Shown here: positions 1 through 9,309 of the stretch, in pieces
Numbering within the stretch: position 1 is the first letter of the stretch
Layout: each line of letters starts with the position of its first letter
DNA from: Wolinella sp052170135
GTDB lineage: Bacteria > Campylobacterota > Campylobacteria > Campylobacterales > Helicobacteraceae
DNA length: 64,000 nucleotides
Reading direction: 5' to 3'
Assembly: GCA_052170135.1 (NCBI GenBank)
Contig: JBQNBC010000005.1
Coordinates: 1-64,000 of the forward strand
Made by a program: the position numbers and the translations under genes
The notes under the pieces: generated by a model
Database searches by the model: none
What the model was told of the DNA's origin: nothing
The model's input: the letters and a program-made list of their open reading frames with translations, nothing else

Positions 1-69
1 CTTGAAGCATCCTTGCTTCTTAGGAACTATATCGCCAAAGTGGTGAAAAAGTTTAATGGAAAACAATAA
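1..69 (+). CDS. C-terminal end of an unidentified protein (partial)
   Basis: An open frame enters from the left edge and runs 22 codons to a TAA at 67-69. The tail is rich in leucine and lysine and too short to assign to a family. It ends 88 bases before topA on the same strand, so it may belong to the same transcript, but an AT-rich gap with possible promoter elements lies between them. Confidence 0.5.
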   Translation, partial: LEASLLLRNYIAKVVKKFNGKQ

Positions 70-157
70 ACAAAGAATCTAACCACACTATATGATAAGA
101 TTTCAGCGGTTTTGACATAATGTTTTCTAAAGATAATACAATTTAAGAAGGTAGCTT

Positions 158-2371
158 TTGAAAAATCTAATCATCGTAGAGTCTCCCACAAAAGCAAAAA
201 CTATTAAAAACTTCCTTGGAAATGATTATGAAGTTATTGCTTCTAGAGGACACATACGCGACTTACCTAAGCATAGCTTTGGGATTAAAATCGAAAAAGA
301 GGAATTTGTCCCAGAGTACACAATAGAAAAGGCACATGAAGCTGTAGTTAAAGAGATAAAATCTCTGGCAAATAAAGCAAAGCAGATCTACATCGCAACC
401 GATGAGGATCGAGAGGGAGAGGCGATTGGCTATCATATTTCATGTGCAATCGATAAAAAGCCAGAAAGCCTTCCAAGAATCGTATTCCACGAAATCACAA
501 AAGGTGCAATAAAGCATGCACTGGAGAATCCACGCACTATAAATATGGATATGGTCAACGCCCAACAAGCGCGCCGATTACTCGACAGAATCGTAGGCTA
601 TCGCCTCTCGCCACTAATCTCATCCAAAATCCAAAAGGGGCTAAGTGCTGGACGCGTGCAAAGCAGCGCACTAAAGCTAATAGTAGATAGAGAACGAGAA
701 ATTAGGGCATTTGTGCCTGTTGTGTACTACACAATAGATGGATTATTTGATGGCAACATAGAAGCAGAACTCGTAGAATTTGGCAAAAAAAAGCTCGAAA
801 AACTCTCAATAAAAGAATCAAGCGAAGCCATCGCTATGGTAGAAGCTCTAAAAAATGAGACGTGGAAAATAGATGAGATAGAGCATAAAAAGCGTAAAAC
901 ATCTACACCTCCGCCGTTTATGACCTCCACACTACAGCAGAGTGCCTCCTCGATTCTTGGATTCTCACCGAGCAAGACAATGATGAGTGCACAAAAACTT
1001 TACGAGGGCGTAATGACTCATAATGGTATGATGGGTGTTATAACGTATATGAGAACAGATAGTCTAAATATTGCCAAAGAGGCGCAAGATTCCGCACGTA
1101 AGGCAATTTTAGAACGATATGGAAAACAATACTTACCAAGCAAGCCAAAAATATACTCAACCAAATCCAAAGCCGCTCAAGAAGCACACGAAGCAATACG
1201 CCCAACACTCATAGACTTCACGCCACAGATTGCTGCACAATACATAAAAGGTGATGAATTGCGCCTATACACCCTTATATACAACCGCTTCCTTGCTTCG
1301 CAAATGACTGATGCTGAATTTGAGTCTCAAACAATTCTCTTTGGCTCCAACAAAGGAGTGTTCAAAGCCAGTGGACGCAAACTTGTATTTGATGGTTTTT
1401 ATCGAGTGATTGGTGGCGAAGATAAGGATAAACTACTACCAGAGCTAAAAAAGGGCGAGAATATCAAATTTCTTGAGTGCAAATCATCACGCCACGAGAC
1501 CGAGCCAAGCGCACGCTACTCGGAAGCCTCAATAATAAAAACGCTAGAAACACTCGGAATAGGACGCCCATCTACATATGCACCGACCATATCGCTTCTA
1601 GCCAGTCGCGAATATATAAGCATCGAGAAAAAGCAAATCATCCCCGAGGATGTCGCTTTTAAAGTAATAGAGGTGCTAGAGGAGCATTTCAATGAAATTG
1701 TAGATTCTCACTTTACTGCGAGCTTGGAAGAGGAGCTTGATGAAATAGCAGAATCCAAAAAAGAGTGGCAACATGTCCTTTGGGAATTTTATAAAAATTT
1801 TGATGAAAAAATAGCACTTGGCAAGAAAAATATCAAAAGCCAAAAAGTAACAATTCCAACGGGCGAAATGTGCCCAAAATGTGGCTCTGAGCTAGTAAAA
1901 CGCTCCAGTAAATATGGGGAGTTTATCGCATGTAGTGGCTATCCAAAGTGCAAATACATAAAGCCCGATGAGAATCAAGAGACAAGCGAACAAAGCGATT
2001 CTGAACCTTGCGAGAAGTGCGGCAAGCCAATGGTGAAAAAGCGCGGACGAAATGGAGAGTTCCTCGCATGTAGTGGCTATCCAGAATGCAAAAATACAAA
2101 GTCACTAAAAGAAAAGAATATACAAAAAAAAATCGCTGAGGCAAAATGCCCAAAATGCGGTGGCGAAGTAATAGAGCGCACATCAAAGCGCGGTAAGTTT
2201 TTTGGTTGCGGAAATTATCCAAAATGTGACTTTATCTCTACATATGAGCCGATAAATGCCCATTGTGAAAAGTGTGGCTCTCTGATGGCAAAGAGAATCT
2301 ATCGAAAAAAAGAGGTACATGAATGCATCTCATGCAAGAATAAAATTGAGATCAAAGGAGAGATGCAATGA
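158..2371 (+). CDS. topA: DNA topoisomerase I
   Basis: Type IA topoisomerase of 737 aa that relaxes negative supercoils by cutting one DNA strand. The N-terminal Toprim domain starts at residue 3 with IVESPTKAKT. The catalytic tyrosine is Tyr297 in the motif ITYMRTDS. From about residue 570 the C-terminus carries four cysteine-quartet zinc ribbons of the CPKCG/CEKCG type. The start is TTG, preceded by AAGAAGG at 146-152. The last codon overlaps bioB in an ATGA junction, so the two genes are translationally coupled. Identification is secure from motif order and length. Confidence 0.97.
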   Translation: MKNLIIVESPTKAKTIKNFLGNDYEVIASRGHIRDLPKHSFGIKIEKEEFVPEYTIEKAHEAVVKEIKSLANKAKQIYIATDEDREGEAIGYHISCAIDKKPESLPRIVFHEITKGAIKHALENPRTINMDMVNAQQARRLLDRIVGYRLSPLISSKIQKGLSAGRVQSSALKLIVDREREIRAFVPVVYYTIDGLFDGNIEAELVEFGKKKLEKLSIKESSEAIAMVEALKNETWKIDEIEHKKRKTSTPPPFMTSTLQQSASSILGFSPSKTMMSAQKLYEGVMTHNGMMGVITYMRTDSLNIAKEAQDSARKAILERYGKQYLPSKPKIYSTKSKAAQEAHEAIRPTLIDFTPQIAAQYIKGDELRLYTLIYNRFLASQMTDAEFESQTILFGSNKGVFKASGRKLVFDGFYRVIGGEDKDKLLPELKKGENIKFLECKSSRHETEPSARYSEASIIKTLETLGIGRPSTYAPTISLLASREYISIEKKQIIPEDVAFKVIEVLEEHFNEIVDSHFTASLEEELDEIAESKKEWQHVLWEFYKNFDEKIALGKKNIKSQKVTIPTGEMCPKCGSELVKRSSKYGEFIACSGYPKCKYIKPDENQETSEQSDSEPCEKCGKPMVKKRGRNGEFLACSGYPECKNTKSLKEKNIQKKIAEAKCPKCGGEVIERTSKRGKFFGCGNYPKCDFISTYEPINAHCEKCGSLMAKRIYRKKEVHECISCKNKIEIKGEMQ

Positions 2372-3207
2372 GTGAAGTTTTTTTATGCTCGATATGCAAC
2401 GTAAGCAGCGGAGGTTGCGCGGAGGACTGCGCCTACTGCACTCAAAGCGCCAAATATAGCGCGGAGATAGACAGATATAGACAAAAACCAGTAGAAACGA
2501 TTTTAGAAGAGGCAAGATGCGCAAGTGCAGCTGGCGCACTTGGATTTTGCCTTGTTACTGCTGGACGTGGACTTGACTCTAAAAAAGTGTCTTATATATC
2601 AGAAGCAGCGCATGCAATTAAAGAATCCAAACTACCACTACACCTAATAGCCTGTTGCGGTAGTGCAGATAGAGAATCGCTAGCTGAACTAAAAAAAAGT
2701 GGTGTAGATAGCTACAACCACAATCTAGAGACAGCGAAAAGCTTCTTTAGCAATATCTGCACAACTCATACATGGGAGGAGCGATACCAGACATGCGAAT
2801 ATGCAACAGAAGTAGGTCTTGGACTAATGTGTGGCGGGATTTTTGGTCTTGGCGAAGGATGGAATGAAAGAATCGAGCTACTCCACGCACTCCAAACGCT
2901 AAAACCACATGCCGTGCCAATAAATTTCTTCATCCCAAACAAATCCCTGCCGCTAGAACTAGACGTAATGAGCAGAGAAGAAGCACTAGAGTGCATTAAG
3001 CTAACGCGCGAATACCTACCAAATGTGCGATTAATGGTAGCTGGTGGACGCGAAAAAGTCTTTGGACGCGATCAAAAAGCCATATTTGATACCGGGGTAA
3101 ATGCAATAGTCCTTGGCGACTACCTCACGACCAAGGGCAATGCGCCAATCGATGATATAGAAATGATACACTCTTATGGACTAAAGCTAGCGGATATATG
3201 CCACTAG
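2368..3207 (+). CDS. bioB: Biotin synthase
   Basis: Radical SAM enzyme that inserts sulfur into dethiobiotin, the last step of biotin synthesis. The 279 aa protein has the iron-sulfur motif CAEDCAYC near residues 17-24, followed by a TIM-barrel body with typical BioB segments (YNHNLETA, GGIFGLGE, NFFIPN). The length matches the short Campylobacterota form. The ATG overlaps the topA stop by 4 bases. A probable terminator follows at 3234-3262. Confidence 0.95.
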   Translation: MSEVFLCSICNVSSGGCAEDCAYCTQSAKYSAEIDRYRQKPVETILEEARCASAAGALGFCLVTAGRGLDSKKVSYISEAAHAIKESKLPLHLIACCGSADRESLAELKKSGVDSYNHNLETAKSFFSNICTTHTWEERYQTCEYATEVGLGLMCGGIFGLGEGWNERIELLHALQTLKPHAVPINFFIPNKSLPLELDVMSREEALECIKLTREYLPNVRLMVAGGREKVFGRDQKAIFDTGVNAIVLGDYLTTKGNAPIDDIEMIHSYGLKLADICH

Positions 3208-3233
3208 ATTCTTTAAAGAATTAGCTAAAACAT

Positions 3234-3262
3234 ACCAAATGGTTTTGGTTGGATTTTTTATT
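3234..3262 (+). terminator. Probable rho-independent terminator after bioB
   Basis: A short stem, ACCAAA (3234-3239) against TTTGGT (3244-3249) with a 4-base loop, is followed by a run of six T within a few bases. It sits 27 bases after the bioB stop. The stem is only 6 bp, so the call is tentative. Confidence 0.45.
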
Positions 3263-3339
3263 GCTTTGTAAAAAATCTGGGAAAATTAAAATTTTCCTAC
3301 TAAAATTACACGCATAATTTATACAAAGGTAACCTGCAC

Positions 3340-4176
3340 ATGCCACTCTTTAGACATTTATTCATACTATTTTTACTATCATACATAGGGCTGTTTGCCA
3401 GCATCGCACCTGTTGTTGACAAGTTCGAAAGCGGTATTGATGCATTGATTTTAAAAGATCTAAGTAACCAAAAAGTCCTATACTCAAAAGAACCTCAAAA
3501 ACGCGTCCGTCCCGCGAGTCTGACAAAAATAATGACCGCAATTCTAGCCATTGAAAGCGGTAAAATGAACAAACTCGTAACAATCACGAAAGAGGCAACA
3601 ACAGTAGAGCCAAGCAAAGCTGGGCTAAAAATTGGTGAAAAATTCTACCTTCGTGATCTGGTAAAATCCACGCTCATACAATCGGCAAATGATTCTGCTA
3701 CCGCAATAGGGATTTTTGTCGGTGGCAATACGCAAAAATTTATTGAAATGATGAATAAAAAAGCAAAAGCAATAGGAATGACGCAAACAAATTTTACAAA
3801 TGCTGCTGGATTTGATATTGGAGAACACAGCTCGAGTGCGCACGATTTGCTAAAGCTTGCAGAATATGCAATTAAAAATCCAACTTTTAACAAAATAGTA
3901 AAAATGGAACGATACACTTTCACACCAGTCAACAAAAGTAGCAAAAAATATGTCGCACACACGCATAATAAGCTACTAAAAAACCATAAATACACGATAG
4001 GTATCAAGACTGGCTACACCTCAAAGGCTGGACCATGCCTCATAGCACGTGCAAAAAATGGTAAAAAAGATGTACTGCTTGTAATGCTCAACTCACGTGA
4101 AGATCGATGGAAAAGCGCACAGCAAATTTTTGATGAAGCAATGAAAGGCGCAGTCGCAAAACATAATAAAAAATAA
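3340..4176 (+). CDS. dacA: D-alanyl-D-alanine carboxypeptidase (PBP5-like)
   Basis: Low-molecular-weight penicillin-binding protein that trims the terminal D-alanine of peptidoglycan stem peptides in the periplasm. The 278 aa protein has an N-terminal hydrophobic signal segment (residues 5-22) and the three peptidase S11 motifs in order: SLTK near residue 60, SAND near 112 and KTG near 224. It ends soon after the peptidase domain and has no long C-terminal beta domain or amphipathic anchor, so it may be soluble in the periplasm. It stands alone between a terminator and a 371-base gap. Confidence 0.9.
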   Translation: MPLFRHLFILFLLSYIGLFASIAPVVDKFESGIDALILKDLSNQKVLYSKEPQKRVRPASLTKIMTAILAIESGKMNKLVTITKEATTVEPSKAGLKIGEKFYLRDLVKSTLIQSANDSATAIGIFVGGNTQKFIEMMNKKAKAIGMTQTNFTNAAGFDIGEHSSSAHDLLKLAEYAIKNPTFNKIVKMERYTFTPVNKSSKKYVAHTHNKLLKNHKYTIGIKTGYTSKAGPCLIARAKNGKKDVLLVMLNSREDRWKSAQQIFDEAMKGAVAKHNKK

Positions 4177-4547
4177 CGAGGTTGGCCTACAAAAGTGAAT
4201 TTCTAGATTCTTCTACTCTCAGTCGCGCGTAGCTTCTAGGGTAAAAATAATAAAATCTAAAATATTTAGCGTGGATTCTCCTTGAACTGACGATTTCATA
4301 CATGCATAAAATCTAAAGTTTAAAAAATTATCACAAATCAAAATTCAATACCATCGCGCAATTTTTACATATGACTGCATAGAGTTGCATTAATAGGCGA
4401 ATATATCACACGTAAAAACACAACAATGAAGTAAATTTCATTCACGATTGGTACATAGAGGCTATTACAAAAAAAAGAGATAATTTTTAAAAATTAAACA
4501 AGCCACAACCTAGCTTTACATGTTCACATCAAGCTGTCAAAATATTT
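4177..4547. other. 371-base stretch without a gene
   Basis: AT-rich spacer between the convergent dacA and thiE genes. I found no open frame with a ribosome binding site, no RNA gene and no convincing terminator stem here. Confidence 0.6.
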
Positions 4548-5204
4548 CTATTCCTCGCTTTTTACACTCCATTCACGCAGTAGATTCTTCGCATTTTGCA
4601 GAGTTTGCAAGGGCTCCTTGCCCCAAAGCGCAGAGATCACTGCGACCATATTTGCATTTTTTAGAAATGCGATATTTTTCACATTAATCCCACCAATAGC
4701 ACACACTGGCACACTAAGTTTGATTCTTGATATAGAAAAAATATCAACTCCTATTTCACGCGCCTCTGGCTTGCTAGGAGAGGCGAAGCAACTCCCAAAT
4801 GCCACATAGTCCGCACCTGCACACTCTGCACTTATGGCATGAGAAAGCTCGCCATAGCACGAAACACCAATAATTTTATCCTCACCAAGAATCTTACGAG
4901 CAAAACCAATACCATCATCATCACGTCCGATATGCACACCATCAGCCCCTATTTGTGCCGCGAGATGCACTCTATCATTCATGATAAACAAAACTCCACG
5001 CCTAGCACACAGCTCGCGCAATCGCAATGCAAGCGGTAGTAACTCACGCTCATTCGCTCTCTTTTCACGTAGCTGAAACACCATAAGACCACCATCTATA
5101 GCTGCACTAAGCATAGAATACGCCAACTCAATATCACGCCACCAACCATCTTCGCTTATACCATACAGCCCACATAGTGCTGATGTTTTTGACGCTTTAA
5201 CCAC
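4548..5204 (-). CDS. thiE: Thiamine-phosphate synthase
   Basis: Joins the pyrimidine (HMP-PP) and thiazole phosphates to make thiamine phosphate. The 218 aa protein shows the family segments FQLREK (pyrimidine site), IMNDRVHLA, GADGVHIG, YVAFGSCFASPSK and CAIGGI. The start is GTG at 5204-5202, one base after the stop of the upstream membrane protein gene, so the two are probably one operon. The other thiamine gene in the window, thiD, is about 26 kb away. I saw no TPP riboswitch upstream. Confidence 0.93.
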   Translation of the reverse strand: MVKASKTSALCGLYGISEDGWWRDIELAYSMLSAAIDGGLMVFQLREKRANERELLPLALRLRELCARRGVLFIMNDRVHLAAQIGADGVHIGRDDDGIGFARKILGEDKIIGVSCYGELSHAISAECAGADYVAFGSCFASPSKPEAREIGVDIFSISRIKLSVPVCAIGGINVKNIAFLKNANMVAVISALWGKEPLQTLQNAKNLLREWSVKSEE

Positions 5205-5205
5205 T

Positions 5206-6195
5206 TTAAGAATCCAAGCCAGATGTAGCTCTTTTGTGGATTATTGAGTGCAAAAGAGCCGCTATAATAATTATGATTCCTATACTCCCAACAATAGCTT
5301 CGCTAACATGTATGAAAATCTGTACAAACATCATTAGCGCAAGAATCAAAATCGCATATCGCGCGCCATGCTCAAGATAGATAAACTCTGACAAAATATG
5401 CTTTTCCACAAAGTAGAGCGTGAGAGAACGGACAAAAAATGCACCTATTGCAAGCCCAATAACAATGATAAAAATATTATTGCTAAGCGCAAATGACCCA
5501 ATGACACCATCAAGAGAGAAGCTCGCATCAAGCACCTCTAGATACAAGAAACCAACAGCCCCGCTACGCACACCATCTTTAATAAGCATAGAATCAACGC
5601 CACGGATAAGCGCATAGAGAGCAATCCCTACAAAATATGCAACGGATATGCTCACATCCTGACTAAGTATACTGATAAAAACTCCAAAAATCACGGCTGT
5701 AAAAAGTTCAATAAAATTAATTCGGCTCGCACTCTGAGTTATTTTGTGTTGTTCTAAGAGCCTAAACCACGCCACTTCACGCTCGCTATCAAATAAAAAC
5801 TCCAAAAACACCATAAGTAAAAATGCTCCACCAAAAGCATAAACTTTATCCATGACCGCTTCAAGCATTTTTGCATAACCAGCAGAATTATATATAGCCA
5901 GATCAAGAATCTCAAGCATTCCAGAGTTTGAAGCAAATGCCACAATAATGATAGGCAAGATAAATCGCACTCCAAATACTGCAATAGGAATTCCAAATAT
6001 AATAAATCTCTCTCGCCAAATCGACTCCATCTCATCTAGTACTTTTGCATTGATTACAGCATTATCAAATGATATAGAGACCTCTAAAAGTGCAAGCAAT
6101 GTCACAATATAAGCGGCATAAATCCCGCCCAAAAAAAAGTATGCACCCACTACGCCAAGAATAGCCAATATAAATGAGAATCTAAAATATTTCAT
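5206..6195 (-). CDS. DUF475 / TerC-like integral membrane protein
   Basis: A 329 aa polytopic membrane protein with about eight hydrophobic segments. It carries the acidic SFDNAVINAKVL motif near residue 42 and a second related segment, ASFSLDGVIGSFALSNN, near residue 230. Paired acidic motifs in membrane helices are typical of the TerC/DUF475 superfamily, which is linked to metal export or metalation of exported proteins. The specific substrate is unknown. The gene is immediately upstream of thiE, probably co-transcribed, with no obvious functional link. Confidence 0.85.
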   Translation of the reverse strand: MKYFRFSFILAILGVVGAYFFLGGIYAAYIVTLLALLEVSISFDNAVINAKVLDEMESIWRERFIIFGIPIAVFGVRFILPIIIVAFASNSGMLEILDLAIYNSAGYAKMLEAVMDKVYAFGGAFLLMVFLEFLFDSEREVAWFRLLEQHKITQSASRINFIELFTAVIFGVFISILSQDVSISVAYFVGIALYALIRGVDSMLIKDGVRSGAVGFLYLEVLDASFSLDGVIGSFALSNNIFIIVIGLAIGAFFVRSLTLYFVEKHILSEFIYLEHGARYAILILALMMFVQIFIHVSEAIVGSIGIIIIIAALLHSIIHKRATSGLDS

Positions 6196-6354
6196 AACAC
6201 CTCGAGTTGTTCTATCTTGCGTGTGATTATACGATTTTGAGAGTGTAGATTCCTACTTTTGCTATAGCTAGGCTTTGTGTAAAATCTCACGAAAGCTTTA
6301 GATTCTCACACTAAAGACAAGAATCTAAAGCGTAGATTCTTTATGGAGGTAGTT

Positions 6355-6930
6355 TTGGGCATTAAGCTTTGGACAGTTGATAGCGAGTTTCATGCCTCTT
6401 TTAGCGAAAAAGGTTCAACTTTTTTAGGATTTTTACTTCCAATTAGCCAGTTTGAATCACGTCTAAAAGAGCTAAAAGATGAGCATCCAAAGGCCGTTCA
6501 TTTTGTAAGTGCTAGTCGATTCTTAAATAAATTTTCTCAAACAGAAGAATCCTTTAGCGATGATGGCGAGCCAAAGGGGACATCTGGTATGCCCACGCTA
6601 AAAGTACTGCGAGGCTATGGGCTAATAAATATTGCGCTAATTAGCGTGCGATATTTTGGTGGTACACTACTAGGGACTGGTGGGCTAGTGCGCGCATACA
6701 CCGAGAGTGCCAAAGGAGCGATTCTTGGTGCAAAGCTAACACCATATCGCCCTAGCCTAAGCGAAAATATAGAGCTAGCATATCATGAACTAGGTCGCGC
6801 AGAATATCTGGCTAACAAGCTAGGACTAATACTGCAAAAACACGACTTCATGGCGTCTTTTGTAGCATGCGAAGTGAGTGGCGAAGAGAGCTCCATTAAA
6901 GAATTTTTAAGAGCTTTCAAAGGGCTTTAA
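6355..6930 (+). CDS. YigZ/IMPACT family protein
   Basis: Member of the UPF0029 (YigZ/IMPACT) family, an uncharacterised or translation-linked group. The signature block from SDDGEPKGTSGMP through SVRYFGGTLLGTGGLVRAY is intact, and the C-terminal half has the small alpha/beta fold. I place the start at the TTG at 6355, because GGAGG at 6345-6349 lies 5 bases before it. The in-frame ATG at 6343 overlaps that ribosome binding site and has none of its own. The protein is then 191 aa. Confidence 0.85.
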   Translation: MGIKLWTVDSEFHASFSEKGSTFLGFLLPISQFESRLKELKDEHPKAVHFVSASRFLNKFSQTEESFSDDGEPKGTSGMPTLKVLRGYGLINIALISVRYFGGTLLGTGGLVRAYTESAKGAILGAKLTPYRPSLSENIELAYHELGRAEYLANKLGLILQKHDFMASFVACEVSGEESSIKEFLRAFKGL

Positions 6931-7015
6931 AATAAGCTTTAAATAGCGCGCTTGTGTCATTTAAGAGCTTTACTATGAAACGATACACATTAGAAAACTT
7001 CAAAGGAGCAAACTT

Positions 7016-7450
7016 ATGGAATACTATATGTCAATTAAGACATTTCACTTTTTATCGTTTATATCGTGGATGGCGATGCTATTCTACCTGCCACGCCTAT
7101 ATGTATATCACGCCGAAAACATTCAGAACAAGGGCTTTGTAGAAGTTGTAAAAGTCCAAGAGAGCAAACTTTATAACTTCATAGGTCAGCCTGCGATGAT
7201 AGCCACAGTCGCCTCTGGCATACTTATGATTGTTATCAATCCGGGGCTATTTACAAGTGGCGGGTGGCTACACGCAAAAATCACACTCGCACTATTGCTA
7301 TTAGTATATCACTTTGATAATGGTCGATATTTACGGCAGTTCCGCGAAGATAGATGCACACGCTCTGGCAAGTTTTTCCGTTTTTATAACGAAGTGCCGA
7401 CGATTCTCATGATCGGAATCGTAATCTTTGCTGTCATGAAACCATTTTAA
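7016..7450 (+). CDS. hemJ: Protoporphyrinogen oxidase HemJ
   Basis: Membrane protein of 144 aa in the HemJ (UPF0093) family, which oxidises protoporphyrinogen IX in heme synthesis in organisms lacking HemG and HemY. Four hydrophobic helices are visible. The family histidine occurs in the first helix (KTFHFLSFISWMAMLFYLPRL) and a conserved WLHAKI segment lies in the middle. AAGGAG at 7001-7006 supports the ATG. The gene follows yigZ on the same strand with an 85-base gap. Confidence 0.92.
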   Translation: MEYYMSIKTFHFLSFISWMAMLFYLPRLYVYHAENIQNKGFVEVVKVQESKLYNFIGQPAMIATVASGILMIVINPGLFTSGGWLHAKITLALLLLVYHFDNGRYLRQFREDRCTRSGKFFRFYNEVPTILMIGIVIFAVMKPF

Positions 7451-7496
7451 AGCTTTTTGAGATTCCCATGCGGAATCTCAAGTCGAAGCAAAATAC

Positions 7497-7520
7497 CCAA
7501 AGTCCACATTTTGGCTTTTT
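7497..7520 (+). terminator. Possible terminator after hemJ
   Basis: A weak stem, CCAAA (7497-7501) with TTTGG (7510-7514), is followed by C and five T. A separate 8-bp inverted repeat, GAGATTCC/GGAATCTC at 7459-7479, lies just upstream but lacks a T-run behind it. Confidence 0.35.
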
Positions 7521-7631
7521 GCATGGCTTTGCTCGTTAAATACAAACTAGAATCCACAAGAATAATCAAGCCAGAAAAATCAAAACTAAATGCAAGTTTT
7601 ATATGTTTTTATAAGAATATCAAGTAGAAAA

Positions 7632-7729
7632 TGGTGAGAAGGCAGAAGAATCGAACTTCTCAACAGGCAGACACCTGCCCATCCATCGGGTTTGAAGCCC
7701 GTGACGCCCACCAGGGTCGCATGCCCTCC
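7632..7729 (-). tRNA. selC: tRNA-Sec (anticodon UCA)
   Basis: Reading the minus strand gives a long tRNA of about 98 bases with encoded CCA. The acceptor stem is extended to about 8 bp (GGAGGGCA against TGCCTTCT, with two G-U pairs). The anticodon loop is CTTCAAA, read as UCA. The variable arm is long (GGGCAG-GTGT-CTGCCT) and the T arm is AGAAG-TTCGATT-CTTCT. These are hallmarks of selenocysteine tRNA. It lies 132 bases upstream of selA on the opposite strand, which supports the call. The exact first base could shift by one. Confidence 0.93.
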
Positions 7730-7861
7730 AAGCTTAGTCAAAAGGTTAAGCAAGATTTAACCAAACGATAACTGAATTTTTGATAAAATCCAAACTATTC
7801 AAAGCGTAAAATTGCCAAAATAGCGATACTTTGAGCATAAATCCAACATCATGAGGTCATC

Positions 7862-9298
7862 ATGGCACATAGACTTAGAAACCTCCCGCAAATCGATAAA
7901 CTAATAAACAATCCACTATTTAGTGCATGCAATAAAGAACTACTATTACGCCTAGCGCGTGAGCTTGTTGATGAGATACGATCTGATATCTTGAGCACAC
8001 AAAATAGTGGAAATCAGCAACACAAATTATCAAAAACAGAGACCACAGACAAGCAGCAAAAAGCTCACAGCAAAACAACCAAATCAAGCCAAGAATCGGC
8101 CAGTATTACTGCACTTGAGCACGATAAAATCGTCCAAGAGCTAAAAGTTAGATACGATTCTCTCCTCTCGCCTTCACTTATGCCGCTGATTAATGCAACC
8201 GGAATTATCGTCCATACAAATCTCGGACGTAGCGTAATTTCACGCGAAATCATCGATGAAATAACACCACTACTCACATCATACAACAATCTAGAATACG
8301 ACCTAGAGCGTGGCGAGCGTGGCGAGCGATATGCTCACGTGAGCAAGCTCTTATGCGCGATTCTTGATTGCGAAGATGTACTAGTGGTAAACAACAACGC
8401 TGCGGCAGTCTTTCTTATTTTAAACACATTTGCGCAAGGGCGTGAAGTAATCGTATCACGTGGCGAGCTAATTGAGATTGGCGGTAGCTTTCGTCTACCT
8501 GAAGTAATGAAAGACTCTGGTGCGATTCTCAAAGAAGTCGGTGCGACAAACAAAACACACAAGCACGACTACATCGAGGCTGTGAGCGAAAACAGTGCGA
8601 TGATGATGAAGGCTCATCGCTCAAATTACGATATAGTTGGCTTTAGTTCTGAGGTAAAGCTAGAAGAGATGATAGTGTTGGCAAGAGAGAGGAATCTAAT
8701 CGACTACTACGACCTTGGAAGTGGCTTTTTAGACAAGATTGACTTCTCTTGTGAGCCAACATTAAAGGAGATTTCACATCTCAAACCAAGCCTTGTAAGC
8801 TTCAGCGGAGACAAGCTTTTAGGTAGCGCACAAGCTGGCATAATCTTTGGCAAAGGAGCACTGATTAAACAGCTAAAGAAGAATCAGCTATTACGAATGT
8901 TACGCGTAGACAAGGTGACTTTAGCGCTCCTTGAAGCGACGTTACGAGCGCATATATCAAATAGACACGAAGCCATCCCGACTATACATATGGCAAAGCT
9001 AGACATAGAAACATTGAAAATACGTGCAGAGAATTTAGCAAAGAATCTAAGCAAAAACTACGAAGTAAGAATCGCACATACAACTGGCTTTGCCGGTGGT
9101 GGTGCGCTACCAAATCGAGGCTTTAGCTCGATCTCTCTAGCGCTAAAGCACAAAAATCTAAGTCCGATTCTCCTTGAGCGTGCCCTGCGTAAGAATCTAA
9201 TTATTGCGCGCATTGAAGGCGACGAGATAATGCTTGATTTAAGAACCATATTCAAAGGTGAGCTTGATGAACTTTTAAGGCGACTAAACGAGATTTAA
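7862..9298 (+). CDS. selA: L-seryl-tRNA(Sec) selenium transferase
   Basis: PLP enzyme that converts Ser-tRNA(Sec) to Sec-tRNA(Sec) with selenophosphate. The 478 aa protein has the SelA N-terminal motif LPQIDKLINNP, the block ATGIIVHTNLGRS, and the PLP lysine Lys318 in SFSGDKLLGS. Residues about 43-85 are a low-complexity Gln/Lys/Thr/Ser insert between the N-terminal tRNA-binding region and the catalytic core. It is the first gene of the plus-strand cluster selA-selB-fdhD-modE-nifS-like-moeA-usp and is followed by selB after 11 bases. Confidence 0.97.
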   Translation: MAHRLRNLPQIDKLINNPLFSACNKELLLRLARELVDEIRSDILSTQNSGNQQHKLSKTETTDKQQKAHSKTTKSSQESASITALEHDKIVQELKVRYDSLLSPSLMPLINATGIIVHTNLGRSVISREIIDEITPLLTSYNNLEYDLERGERGERYAHVSKLLCAILDCEDVLVVNNNAAAVFLILNTFAQGREVIVSRGELIEIGGSFRLPEVMKDSGAILKEVGATNKTHKHDYIEAVSENSAMMMKAHRSNYDIVGFSSEVKLEEMIVLARERNLIDYYDLGSGFLDKIDFSCEPTLKEISHLKPSLVSFSGDKLLGSAQAGIIFGKGALIKQLKKNQLLRMLRVDKVTLALLEATLRAHISNRHEAIPTIHMAKLDIETLKIRAENLAKNLSKNYEVRIAHTTGFAGGGALPNRGFSSISLALKHKNLSPILLERALRKNLIIARIEGDEIMLDLRTIFKGELDELLRRLNEI

Positions 9299-9309
9299 GG
9301 AGAGAGATA

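Noticed and set aside
1923..2222. Minus-strand 99-codon open frame inside topA
   Set aside because: It is a shadow of the repeated zinc-ribbon codons of topA, with no ribosome binding site or family match.
4548..6342. TPP riboswitch for thiE
   Set aside because: thiE begins one base after the DUF475 gene, and the region before that gene shows no TPP-riboswitch core sequences.
7459..7479. GAGATTCC/GGAATCTC hairpin as the hemJ terminator
   Set aside because: No T-run follows the stem on either strand; a weaker stem with T5 lies downstream.
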